A stretch of 64,000 nt of DNA from Nocardia australiensis (GTDB lineage: Bacteria; Actinomycetota; Actinomycetes; Mycobacteriales; Mycobacteriaceae). The first letter of the stretch is position 1. Each line of letters starts with the position of its first letter. A program made the position numbers and the translations under genes. The notes beneath the pieces are model-generated. The model had not been told where the DNA came from. It made no database searches and saw only the letters and a program-made list of their open reading frames with translations. The stretch is from positions 1,550,001 to 1,614,000 of the forward strand of contig NZ_JAJFZM010000001.1 of assembly GCF_020733705.1 (NCBI RefSeq), given 5' to 3'. This document shows, one piece after another, positions 1 to 22,211 of the stretch.

Positions 1-14864
<14,864 letters not shown>

Positions 14865-15249
14865 TGACGCGGCCGGGCGGCCGAAGAATGCGCCCGGCCG
14901 CTGTCGGTGCACTGAACTGGGTTCGACCGACCGCACCGTTGTTCGGACGCTCGCACGCGAGCCGACGAACAGCGGTGCGTAGTGCCTCCTCTGCCGGTAC
15001 CCATGCGGGTGCGATCACGCAGGGCCCGCACCTACGTTGTGCGGCAACATTGACACGACGGTCCTGGAGTTCGGTTCTTGTGGTGCCACCATCGCCAGTA
15101 GTGGACTGGCGGATGCCGTTGACCTGCGATGTTGACGGCGTCGCCAGCAAACCGCTACTTTGTGTCGTGAAATGACACGAGATGTCGTGAAGCGGCGATC
15201 GACCAGCAAAACGAGGTCGCTGACCAGCGGTTTCGAGTGACGTGGGTAT
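14865..15249. other. Non-coding tail of the NRPS island
   Basis: I see no convincing gene between the NRPS stop and the tRNA-Ile remnant; the open frames here lack ribosome sites and family features. The last 120 bases hold short repeats (listed separately) of the kind found beside integrase core sites. Inference: this is the outer edge of the integrated island. Confidence 0.5.
15163..15191. repeat. Short direct repeats next to the tRNA-Ile attachment remnant
   Basis: TGTCGTGAA occurs at 15163-15171 and again at 15183-15191, exactly 20 bases apart, with the inverted partner TGACACGA between them. A looser repeat of CCAGCAAA also occurs on either side (about 15135 and 15203). Such spaced repeats 60-90 bases from a core site resemble integrase or excisionase arm sites; that role is inferred only. 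Confidence 0.4.
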
Positions 15250-15274
15250 GGGGTTCAAGTCCTCCTAGGCCCAC
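15250..15274 (+). other. tRNA-Ile 3'-end remnant, probable att scar
   Basis: The stretch GTTCAAGTCCTCCTAGGCCC followed by AC equals the T-loop, 3' T-stem and 3' acceptor strand of actinobacterial tRNA-Ile (known ending TTCAAGTCCTCCTAGGCCCA). The 5' T-stem strand (TGGGG) no longer pairs fully and no D-arm or anticodon arm lies upstream, so this is not an intact tRNA. It sits just before the DLW-39 gene and tRNA-Ala, where tRNA-Ile is expected. Inference: a duplicated core site left by integration into tRNA-Ile, the intact copy lying beyond the NRPS. Confidence 0.7.
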
Positions 15275-15312
15275 TCCAGAGCTATCCCGAGCATCACAGT
15301 AGGGTGGGAACC

Positions 15313-15420
15313 ATGAAGATTCTTCTCACGGTCGGTGTCGTGGTCGCGGTTCTCATCGGAGTTACCAAGCTGCGCAAGCGCGACGACGCGGACGTGTGGC
15401 ACGCGGTAACTAACCGATGA
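15313..15420 (+). CDS. DLW-39 family small protein
   Basis: A 35-residue protein starting at ATG 15313. It has one hydrophobic segment (ILLTVGVVVAVLIGV, residues 3-17), then a basic patch KLRKR, then an acidic DDADVWHAV motif and a short C-terminus. This layout and the D-[LV]-W motif match the actinobacterial DLW-39 family, tiny membrane proteins of unknown function found beside tRNA-Ile and tRNA-Ala near the origin. It is 22 bases before tRNA-Ala, supporting the assignment and the ancestral tRNA-Ile position just upstream. Probably a single-pass membrane peptide. Confidence 0.8.
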   Translation: MKILLTVGVVVAVLIGVTKLRKRDDADVWHAVTNR

Positions 15421-15442
15421 GTCTGCGGTAGCCAAATCACCA

Positions 15443-15515
15443 GGGGCCTTAGCTCAATTGGCAGAGCACTGCCTTTGCAAGGCAGGGGTTAGGGGTTCGA
15501 TTCCCCTAGGCTCCA
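15443..15515 (+). tRNA. tRNA-Ala (anticodon TGC)
   Basis: A 73-base cloverleaf: acceptor GGGGCCT pairs with AGGCTCC (one G-U), D-arm TAGCTCAATTGGCAGAGC, anticodon stem CTGCC/GGCAG around TTTGCAA with anticodon TGC, T-arm AGGGG-TTCGATT-CCCCT, discriminator A. CCA is not encoded. A strong terminator follows. Confidence 0.97.
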
Positions 15516-15523
15516 CTCGAAAA

Positions 15524-15568
15524 ATGCCCTCTGAACTGCGGAAACGTGGTTTCGGAGGGTATTTTTTT
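15524..15568 (+). terminator. Rho-independent terminator after tRNA-Ala
   Basis: ATGCCCTCTGAA (15524-15535) pairs over 12 bp, with two G-U pairs, with TTCGGAGGGTAT (15551-15562), followed at once by seven T residues (15562-15568). This is a classical intrinsic terminator, nine bases after the tRNA end. Confidence 0.9.
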
Positions 15569-15678
15569 GTACCCGTTGATGGGCGCATCCGCGCCCATTC
15601 GGCGTGCGGGTCCCTAGGTCTTCCAGGGGTTTGCGTGCTGGCGCTCTCCTGGGGATCTCCGACTCCTGGACGGACGGC

Positions 15679-16536
15679 CTACCGGTAGCCGGTGAGGCCG
15701 TCCGCCAGCTCCTCTTCGTCACCGTCACGCTGGGCGTAGCGGGCCTGCTGGAGGGCGAAGGTGCCGCGGATCGCTGCGATCCGCTCGGTTACTCCGTTGT
15801 CGGACCAGCCGCCCAGCGTGAGCACCCGTCCCAGCAGCTCCTCGCCGTAGCTCGCTCCGATGGCAGCCAGGTCCTCCGCTGGGTCGCCGACGGTGACCTC
15901 ATCCCAGTCGACGACACCGCTGAGGCGCGGCACACCGCCCTCCCACAGGACGTTCTCACCGCCCAGGTCGCCGTGGACCACGGCGGAAGTGAGGTGCGGG
16001 AGGGCGTCGAGTGCGGCGAGTTCGCGCTCGGCGCGCTCCCGCCCGCTGTCGGACATCAACGGGAACAGCTCGGCGCGCACCCCCGCCGCGAACTCCTGCC
16101 ACTCGCCTTCCGGCGCCAGCGGCAGCGCGGCGCGCACCTTCTCGTCGCTGCCCGCGGCGGCGAGCCGGGAAAGGAGGGCGGCGTACTGCGTCGCCACTGC
16201 CTCGGCCACCTCGGGGCTGATAAGCGCGTCGTTGTCCAGCGGCGCTCCGGGGATGCGGCTCAGCACCAAGTACGGCGGTTCGTCCGTACTCTGGGCAGCA
16301 CTCTTGGCGAGCGGCCGCGGCGTGCCGAAGCCGAGGTCGAGTCCGGCGAGGGTGCGCAGCACGGCCGCTCGCTCGGGCAGCCGCGCCGCGGCTGCCTCGG
16401 TGCGGGCGAAGCACACCACCCAATCCGAGCCGATCACCACATGGTGGAACTGCCCTTGGTGGACGGTCAGTTCATCCGCCTTGTCATCGGGCAGCAGTCG
16501 GCTCAGCAGATCGCGGTGCGTCTCAATAATTCCCAT
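15679..16536 (-). CDS. Aminoglycoside/macrolide phosphotransferase-like kinase
   Basis: A 285-residue protein of the APH/choline-kinase fold. It shows the catalytic Brenner loop HGDLGGENVLW and the metal-binding segment VVDWDEVTVGDPAEDLA (the DxD and DPAxDLA signature), with N-lobe elements VVCFARTE and LVLSRIPGAPL. Length is usual for antibiotic 2'- or 3'-phosphotransferases. The ATG at 16536 is chosen because GGAGAG lies about 10 bases upstream; a GTG at 16554 would add six residues. It is a single gene convergent with tRNA-Ala, close to but outside the NRPS island. It could inactivate an antibiotic or phosphorylate another small alcohol; the substrate cannot be read from sequence. Confidence 0.85.
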   Translation of the reverse strand: MGIIETHRDLLSRLLPDDKADELTVHQGQFHHVVIGSDWVVCFARTEAAAARLPERAAVLRTLAGLDLGFGTPRPLAKSAAQSTDEPPYLVLSRIPGAPLDNDALISPEVAEAVATQYAALLSRLAAAGSDEKVRAALPLAPEGEWQEFAAGVRAELFPLMSDSGRERAERELAALDALPHLTSAVVHGDLGGENVLWEGGVPRLSGVVDWDEVTVGDPAEDLAAIGASYGEELLGRVLTLGGWSDNGVTERIAAIRGTFALQQARYAQRDGDEEELADGLTGYR

Positions 16537-16618
16537 GGTGGGTGAACTCTCCACTTCTCGAGATTTCGCAAGCTCTCAACTGATCTGCACTGACGTGCTG
16601 AATCATCTGAAGCAGGGT

Positions 16619-16843
16619 ATGACAATGGATCCGGTTGAATACGAGATGCTGCGGCACATGTGGTTCCAGGTTGTCCGAGTCGCCGACATCGAGAACGGCG
16701 TCGCGAGCGGCAGCATTCTCGGCGAGGAACTCGTGGTGTCCGGAGACGAGCGCTCCGTCACGGTCGTGGAAGGCTTTTGCCCGGCGCCGGAGCGTTGTGC
16801 TGACCGTATCGATGCAACCGCTATCCGACTCGATTGCGGTTGA
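16619..16843 (+). CDS. Hypothetical 74-residue protein
   Basis: The frame starts at ATG 16619 (or ATG 16625) after an AAGCAGGG-type ribosome site and ends 20 bases before the next gene. The sequence is polar and acidic (EYEMLRHMWFQVVRVADIEN, then SGDERSVTVVEGFCPAPERC) with two cysteines close together and one at the C-terminus. There is no signal peptide or membrane segment. I do not recognise a family. Codon bias and position support it being real, possibly co-transcribed with the acyl-CoA-dehydrogenase-like gene. Confidence 0.55.
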   Translation: MTMDPVEYEMLRHMWFQVVRVADIENGVASGSILGEELVVSGDERSVTVVEGFCPAPERCADRIDATAIRLDCG

Positions 16844-16863
16844 TCTGCGGGTAGCGTGCAGAC

Positions 16864-17841
16864 GTGGATTCACTGTTCGACTACCTGGTGACCGAAGCGA
16901 TCGATACCCAGCCCATCGGCTCCGTCGCCGAGGCATGGGCCCGGCATCGGGTGGCGGCAGCGCGATTCGCTACGTCGGTCGACCGCGCGATCGCGGGCGG
17001 ATTCGGTGCGGACCGAATGGGTTTCGCGTTTCTGTCCGGATATCAGGAGGCGGTGCGAAGCTTGCTGCCCGAGGTGCCGGACGGAGATCTGGTCGCAGTG
17101 TCGGCGACTGAGGCCGGTGGGGCACATCCCTCGGCGATCCGGACCACACTGGTCGAATCCGACGGCCGCGCAACGGTGCACGGCACGAAGACCTTCACCA
17201 CTCTGGGGACGGCGGCGCAGCGGCTGCTTGTTTTCGCAGGCACGGGCAAGGCCGCCGACGGCCGTAACCGATTGCGTGCGGTGCTCGTCGATACCGAGCA
17301 GCCCGGAGTGCGCCGGACGGATCTGCCGACGGTTGCCTTCGCTCCCGAGATTCCGCACGCCACAGTGGTATTCGAGGAGGCCGTCGCACGGGTGCTGCCC
17401 GGTGACGGATACGCGGACTATCTCAAACCCTTCCGTACGGTCGAAGACGCGCATGTGCTCGCGGCGACGCTCGGCTGGCTGGTGCGGGTGGGGCGCGAAT
17501 CCGATTGGCCGCGACCGGTGCTACAGCGCCTGCTGGCGGCGGTGGCTACGGTGCGGGGACTCGAGGTCGTTCGGCCGAGTTCGCCGGGCGTTCATATCGC
17601 GCTGAGCGGAGCGTTCGAACTGCTCGAACAGGTGCTGGTGGAACTGGATCCGCTGTGGGAGTGCGCGGACCCGGTCATTCGAGAACGGTGGGAGCGCGAC
17701 CGTCCGTTGCTTGCTGTCGCGGGGCGGGTGCGTGCGATGCGTTTGACCGCGGCCTGGAACTCGCTGGCAAATACCGAGCGTTGGTCCGGTTCGACCTGGT
17801 CCAGAAATGGGGAGCGGGCCTCGGCGAAGGGGGGGAGTTAG
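16864..17841 (+). CDS. Acyl-CoA dehydrogenase-like protein
   Basis: A 325-residue protein from GTG 16864. The middle carries acyl-CoA-dehydrogenase features: VSATEAGGAHPSAIRTTL, then VHGTKTFTTLGTAAQRLLVF (the beta-domain segment around the flavin), then VLVDTEQPGVRR. The N-terminus is short and the C-terminal helical domain is reduced compared with the usual 380-400 residues, and the familiar C-terminal catalytic segments are absent. It may be a divergent or non-catalytic member, or a flavin monooxygenase-type relative. It ends inside a 12-bp inverted repeat. Confidence 0.7.
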   Translation: MDSLFDYLVTEAIDTQPIGSVAEAWARHRVAAARFATSVDRAIAGGFGADRMGFAFLSGYQEAVRSLLPEVPDGDLVAVSATEAGGAHPSAIRTTLVESDGRATVHGTKTFTTLGTAAQRLLVFAGTGKAADGRNRLRAVLVDTEQPGVRRTDLPTVAFAPEIPHATVVFEEAVARVLPGDGYADYLKPFRTVEDAHVLAATLGWLVRVGRESDWPRPVLQRLLAAVATVRGLEVVRPSSPGVHIALSGAFELLEQVLVELDPLWECADPVIRERWERDRPLLAVAGRVRAMRLTAAWNSLANTERWSGSTWSRNGERASAKGGS

Positions 17842-17852
17842 CCGAGGCCCGC
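17814..17852 (+). terminator. 12-bp perfect hairpin overlapping a stop codon
   Basis: GCGGGCCTCGGC (17814-17825) is perfectly complementary to GCCGAGGCCCGC (17841-17852) across a 15-base loop. The stop codon of the preceding gene (17839-17841) lies at the base of the loop. There is no T-tract, as is common in actinobacterial terminators. Confidence 0.7.
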
Positions 17853-18504
17853 GTAGGGTCGGCCCGGGGGGGAGGGGCCGACGTGATTGATCCTACGCGA
17901 TGATCCGTGATTCCGGGTGCGTGGGGATCGCCACTTTCCAAGATTTTTGGGGTCGGCTGACATACCTGCGGAGTGTTGGTCGTCGAGCGGGGTTTATGGA
18001 ACGGTCGAGTACTCGCGACGAGATGGCTTGTTGTTAGCCAAAGTCTTTGCCGTACAGCCGGTTACGTAAGATTTAGCCGCTTCGACCTGGTCGGTGTTAC
18101 GGGTGTGGAAAACATGCCGACCGGTCGCCGTGTAGTGGGGATCGCGCCTGGGTTCGCGTGCCGTCACGTCACTGCGCCGCGTGTCGCGGGATAGCCCGAT
18201 TGCGTCATCGGGGTGGTCGGAGAGCCGAATGTGTCAGACCCCGATGCGAGCATGTGCGCGTGGACATCGGAGCCTGTGGGGAGCGTGGGAACCCACCCCG
18301 AGGAGACCGGAACGTGGCCGTTTTGTTTCGCGCGGCCGTTCCTCGGCGCGCACGGGCGGAAGCAAATCAGATGAAGTTGACGCCGCGCCCGGTAGTACTG
18401 AATTGGGTGTCGGTCAGTTATCGGGTCCAGCGAAACCGATCCGGTGCCGAACACCGTCGTCACCACATATTCGGCATAGAGAATTCACAAACGTCAGGAG
18501 AATT
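17853..18504. other. Intergenic region upstream of the ABC exporter
   Basis: No gene is supported here. The open frames are short, lack ribosome sites and show no family features. The exporter frame extends upstream to 18181, but that part reads as low-quality translated DNA; AGGAG at 18496-18500 fixes the true start at 18505. The leader is long (about 650 bases) and could hold regulatory elements I cannot identify. Confidence 0.5.
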
Positions 18505-19524
18505 ATGCTCGACGCAATAGTCGCCGAGGGTCTCGTCAAGCGGTACGGCAATCTGATCGCACTGGATGGACTCGACCTTTCCGTACCCGAGGGCACCGTC
18601 ACCGCGCTGCTCGGTCCCAACGGCGCCGGTAAGACCACGACGGTCCGGGTGCTGACGACATTGCTGATTCCGGATTCCGGCCGGGCGACCGTGGCCGGAA
18701 TAGATGTTCTCCGCAACCCGCAGGCGCTGCGCTCGCGCATCGGCACGTCGGGTCAATATGCCGCTGTCGATGAATATCTCACCGGTTTCGAAAACCTGGA
18801 GATGGTGGGACGGCTGTATCACATGGGCGTGCAGCGCAGTAAGGAACGCGCGCGGGAGCTGCTGGATCGATTCCGGCTCACCGATGCCGCCGATCGGCCG
18901 GTCAAGGGTTATTCCGGCGGCATGCGCCGCAGGCTCGACCTGGCCGGTGCGCTGGTCGCCAATCCGCCGGTGCTGTTCCTCGACGAACCGACCACCGGCC
19001 TCGATCCGCGGGCGCGCCTGGACCTCTGGGATGTCATCGAGGAGCTGGTCGCGGGTGGAACCACGCTGCTGCTCACCACCCAGTACATGGAGGAGGCCGA
19101 CCGGCTGGCCGATGCCATCGCGGTGATCGATCACGGTAGGGTCATCGCCCGCGGCACAGCGGACGAACTCAAGACCCTGGTCGGCGGCGATCGTATCGAA
19201 CTCACCGTCGACCACTCCGACAAGCTGGTAATCGCGCAGCAGGCGCTGCAGGGGCTGGCCGACGGGGAAATTCATCTGGAACCGGGGCTGCGGCGGATTA
19301 CCGTCCCGGTCAGCAATGGCTCGCAGGCGTTGGTCGATGCGATCGGTCAACTGGCGAACAACAACGTGCAGATCCACGATGTCGGCCTGCGTCGCCCGTC
19401 GCTCGACGACGTCTTCCTCTCCCTGACCGGCCATGAAGCCGAAGAGCTCACCAACGGTAGCGGCCCGGCCGGTCCCGAAACCAGCAGCGACCGCTTCGAA
19501 GCGACCGAAGGACAGATCCGATGA
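18505..19524 (+). CDS. DrrA-type ABC transporter ATP-binding protein
   Basis: A 339-residue nucleotide-binding subunit. Walker A GPNGAGKTTTVRVL lies near residue 35, the signature YSGGMRRRLDLAGAL near 135 and Walker B VLFLDEPTTGLDPR near 155, followed by the switch His region. The C-terminal extension (RRPSLDDVFLSLTGHEAEE) is typical of the daunorubicin-resistance DrrA group, which powers drug or lipid export. The start is set by AGGAG four bases upstream of the ATG. Its stop overlaps the permease start (ATGA), so the two are translationally coupled. The substrate is unknown; the nearby NRPS product or a cell-envelope lipid are both possible. Confidence 0.93.
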   Translation: MLDAIVAEGLVKRYGNLIALDGLDLSVPEGTVTALLGPNGAGKTTTVRVLTTLLIPDSGRATVAGIDVLRNPQALRSRIGTSGQYAAVDEYLTGFENLEMVGRLYHMGVQRSKERARELLDRFRLTDAADRPVKGYSGGMRRRLDLAGALVANPPVLFLDEPTTGLDPRARLDLWDVIEELVAGGTTLLLTTQYMEEADRLADAIAVIDHGRVIARGTADELKTLVGGDRIELTVDHSDKLVIAQQALQGLADGEIHLEPGLRRITVPVSNGSQALVDAIGQLANNNVQIHDVGLRRPSLDDVFLSLTGHEAEELTNGSGPAGPETSSDRFEATEGQIR

Positions 19525-20378
19525 CCAGGGCGACGGCCGCGATCGGCAGACGCACGATGCCCCCGCTGGGTGAACGGTTGTCGATGGTTTTCAGCGACAG
19601 CGTGACCATCGCCAAACGCAACGTCATCAAGATCAAACGTGTACCCGATGTGCTGATCTTCTCGACGCTCTCGCCGATCATGTTCGTGCTGCTGTTCGCT
19701 TACATCTTCGGATCGGCGATCGCAGTACCCGGCATGTCCGGCGGGTATCGCGAGTTCTTGATCGCGGGCATCTTCGCGCAGAGCGTGGTATTCGGCGCGA
19801 CCTTCACTGGCCTCGGCCTAGCCGAGGATATGCAGAAGGGCATCATCGACCGGTTCCGCTCGCTGCCGATGGCGCCGTCAGCCGTGCTGGTCGGTCGCAC
19901 GCTCAGTGATGTGGTGATCAACGTGGTCAGCCTGATCGTGATGTCGCTGACCGGGTTGCTCGTCGGATGGCGGATTCGCGGATCGTTCCTCGACGCCGTA
20001 CTGGCCTACATACTGCTGCTGCTGTTCGCATACGCGGTGTCGTGGATCATGGCGGTCGTCGGCCTGCTGGTGCGTGCGCCCGAGGTATTCAACAACGCCA
20101 GCTTCATGGTGATCTTCCCGCTGACATTCCTCGCCAATACCTTTGTGCCGTTGGAGAACCTGCCGACGGTGCTGCGGGTATTCGCCGAATGGAACCCGGT
20201 CTCCGCAGTGACTCAGGCGACCCGCGAACTATTCGGAAACACCAGCCCGATGGCACCGCAATCGGATGCCTGGTCGATGCGGCATCCGGAGGTGACGACG
20301 CTGGGCTGGGTGGTGATCATCCTGCTCGTGTTCATTCCGCTCGCGCTGCGTCAGTACAAGCGAACCGTCAGTCGCTGA
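19521..20378 (+). CDS. DrrB-type ABC-2 permease
   Basis: A 285-residue integral membrane protein with about six hydrophobic segments, for example VLIFSTLSPIMFVLLFAYIF near residue 45 and VVIILLVFIPLALRQYKR at the end. It carries the ABC-2 family pattern (FNNASFMVIFPLTFLANTFV, then VPLENLPTVLRVFAEWNPV). It overlaps the ATP-binding gene by four bases and forms the membrane half of the exporter. Confidence 0.93.
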   Translation: MTRATAAIGRRTMPPLGERLSMVFSDSVTIAKRNVIKIKRVPDVLIFSTLSPIMFVLLFAYIFGSAIAVPGMSGGYREFLIAGIFAQSVVFGATFTGLGLAEDMQKGIIDRFRSLPMAPSAVLVGRTLSDVVINVVSLIVMSLTGLLVGWRIRGSFLDAVLAYILLLLFAYAVSWIMAVVGLLVRAPEVFNNASFMVIFPLTFLANTFVPLENLPTVLRVFAEWNPVSAVTQATRELFGNTSPMAPQSDAWSMRHPEVTTLGWVVIILLVFIPLALRQYKRTVSR

Positions 20379-20396
20379 GTCGGGTCGGGCAACGGG

Positions 20397-20609
20397 TCAG
20401 TGACCATTTTCGACAGCGGCGCCCGCCAATGGTGTCGGCGCCGAACCATTACGGGAATACCCGATGCGGGGCGGGGCAGGCGCCGGTTGCGGCGGCTGCG
20501 GACGTTTGCTGCGCACCAGCCATGCCACGCCGCCCGCCACCACGATGGTGGCTGCCGCAATGAGCCGGTTACGAGTACGTGTGGATACGTGAAGGCGCCC
20601 CGAGGTCAT
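20397..20609 (-). CDS. Small single-pass membrane protein, hypothetical
   Basis: A frame of 70 residues if begun at ATG 20609 (76 from ATG 20627). It has one membrane segment (LIAAATIVVAGGVAWLV), a basic stretch RSKRPQ and a proline-rich C-terminus. No ribosome site is strong, so the start is uncertain. It converges with the permease gene and lies back to back with ppiA. Family not recognised. Confidence 0.5.
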   Translation of the reverse strand: MTSGRLHVSTRTRNRLIAAATIVVAGGVAWLVRSKRPQPPQPAPAPPRIGYSRNGSAPTPLAGAAVENGH

Positions 20610-20733
20610 TCGACCACTCTGACACATAGACGCGCCCCGCGCAGTAGCTCATTTTGTGATGAAACCGACCCGCCCATCGGGTTCCCCCACCCGGTGCGGT
20701 GGTGGGTGGCCCCTCGGTCGATAGCATGGGCGC

Positions 20734-21261
20734 GTGACCTCACCGAATCAGACCGCCGTGGCGACGCTGCACACCAACCACGGTGACATCAGGATCTCGC
20801 TCTTCGGTAACCACGCCCCGAAGACGGTGCGGAACTTCGTCGGCCTCGCTGATGGCACGGCCGAGTACACCGCTGCGAACGCGAGCGGCGGTAACTCCGG
20901 ACCGTTCTACGACGGCGCGACCTTCCATCGAGTGATGGACGGGTTCATGATCCAGGGCGGCGATCCGACCGGCACCGGACGCGGCGGGCCCGGCTACGAA
21001 TTCGGCGACGAGTTCCACCCGGAACTGCGCTTCGACCGGGGCTACCTGTTGGCGATGGCTAACGCGGGCCCGGGCACCAACGGCTCGCAGTTCTTCATCA
21101 CTGTCGGCCCGCAGCCGCATCTGAACCGCAAGCACACGATTTTCGGTGAGGTCGTCGACCCGGATTCCCGCAAGGTCGTCGATGCGATCGCGATTACACC
21201 GACCGATCGCAACGACCGCCCTAAGGAATCGGTCGTCATCTCGCAGATCACCATCGAGTAG
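20734..21261 (+). CDS. ppiA: Peptidyl-prolyl cis-trans isomerase, cyclophilin type
   Basis: A 175-residue cytosolic cyclophilin from GTG 20734. The active-site segments are present: FHRVMDGFMIQGGDPTGTG with the catalytic Arg, LLAMANAGPGTNGSQFFIT and LNRKHTIFGEV. It catalyses proline isomerisation during protein folding. In mycobacteria the orthologue (Rv0009) sits at the same place between tRNA-Ala and the division genes. The rhomboid gene follows after four bases, suggesting co-transcription. Confidence 0.96.
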   Translation: MTSPNQTAVATLHTNHGDIRISLFGNHAPKTVRNFVGLADGTAEYTAANASGGNSGPFYDGATFHRVMDGFMIQGGDPTGTGRGGPGYEFGDEFHPELRFDRGYLLAMANAGPGTNGSQFFITVGPQPHLNRKHTIFGEVVDPDSRKVVDAIAITPTDRNDRPKESVVISQITIE

Positions 21262-21265
21262 CGCC

Positions 21266-22138
21266 GTGAACCCTCAGCCGCCCGCACCAGCGTGCGTTCG
21301 CCACCCCGATCGCCCGACGGGCCTGGCCTGCACCCGTTGCGGGCGGCCTGCGTGTCCCGAGTGCCTGCGCCCAGCCGCGGTTGGCCAGCATTGCGTCGAC
21401 TGTTTGCGTCAGGAGCAGCGCGAGGCCCGTCCGGTGCGCACCGTCGCGGGTGCGCCGTCGGCCAAGACATCGACGCCGTATGTCACCTACGCGCTGATCG
21501 CGATCAACGTGCTCGTCTTCGCGATCACCGCGGCGCAGTCGCGCAGCCTCGTCGATAACTACAGTGGATCCTCGCTGTTTCAGCGCTGGGTGCTGGTTCC
21601 GAGGCTCGTTGCTGACGGCGACTGGGTGCGCGTGCTCGGGGCCGGGTTCCTGCACTACGGCCCAATTCATTTGCTGCTCAATATGTTCGCGCTGTACGTG
21701 GTCGGCCGCGACGCCGAGCTCGTTCTCGGCAGACTGCGCTATCTCGGGGTATATCTGGTCTCGCTGCTCGGTGGCTGCGCCGCCGTCATGGTCTTCGCGC
21801 AGCACAGTGCCACCGCAGGCGCGTCGGGCGCGGTCTATGGCCTGTTCGGTGCGATCACGGTGATCCTGATCCGGTTGCGACAGAACCCCAATCAGATGTT
21901 GATCCTGATCGGAATCAATATCTTCATCAGCTTGTCGTTGCCGGGTATCTCATTGTGGGGGCATCTCGGTGGCCTGACCGCGGGCACGCTGGCCACCCTT
22001 GGCGTGCTGTTCCTACCAGCCTGGTTGCGCGTGAAAACCAAGGAGAGTGCGGGCGTTGTCGGCTGGGTAGCCATCACTGTGCTCGCTGTCGTGGCGGTAT
22101 CGGTGACCGGTGTCGCGGCAGCATCGCTGGTCGCGTGA
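21266..22138 (+). CDS. Rhomboid intramembrane serine protease with N-terminal zinc-binding module
   Basis: A 290-residue protein from GTG 21266. Residues 9-45 hold a B-box-like cysteine/histidine array (CVRHPDRPTGLACTRCGRPA, then CPEC and CVDC), followed by about seven membrane segments. The catalytic dyad is visible: Ser in GASGAVYG and His in WGHLGG; the HLLLNMFALYVVG helix carries the usual HxxxN. It cleaves membrane-embedded substrates. It begins four bases after ppiA. Confidence 0.93.
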   Translation: MNPQPPAPACVRHPDRPTGLACTRCGRPACPECLRPAAVGQHCVDCLRQEQREARPVRTVAGAPSAKTSTPYVTYALIAINVLVFAITAAQSRSLVDNYSGSSLFQRWVLVPRLVADGDWVRVLGAGFLHYGPIHLLLNMFALYVVGRDAELVLGRLRYLGVYLVSLLGGCAAVMVFAQHSATAGASGAVYGLFGAITVILIRLRQNPNQMLILIGINIFISLSLPGISLWGHLGGLTAGTLATLGVLFLPAWLRVKTKESAGVVGWVAITVLAVVAVSVTGVAAASLVA

Positions 22139-22174
22139 GCGTGGTACGGCGCCGGCTGGGCTCACGATGTCCTT

Positions 22175-22188
22175 GCTTCACGTGAAAC
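22175..22188. other. Candidate parS (ParB-binding) site
   Basis: GCTTCACGTGAAAC matches the bacterial parS consensus GTTTCACGTGAAAC at 13 of 14 bases, including the whole central palindrome TTCACGTGAA. It is in the short space between two convergent genes in a block that normally lies within about 20 kb of oriC, where parS sites cluster. Binding is inferred. Confidence 0.65.
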
Positions 22189-22211
22189 GTAGCGATGATC
22201 GGAGTGTTGCC

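Noticed and set aside
15250..15274. A tRNA-Ile gene
   Set aside because: Only the 3' third is present and the T-stem is mispaired, so it cannot fold as a tRNA; recorded as an att-like remnant.
15313..15420. Non-coding spacer before tRNA-Ala
   Set aside because: The 35-codon frame has the DLW-39 layout and the expected location, so it was kept as a gene.
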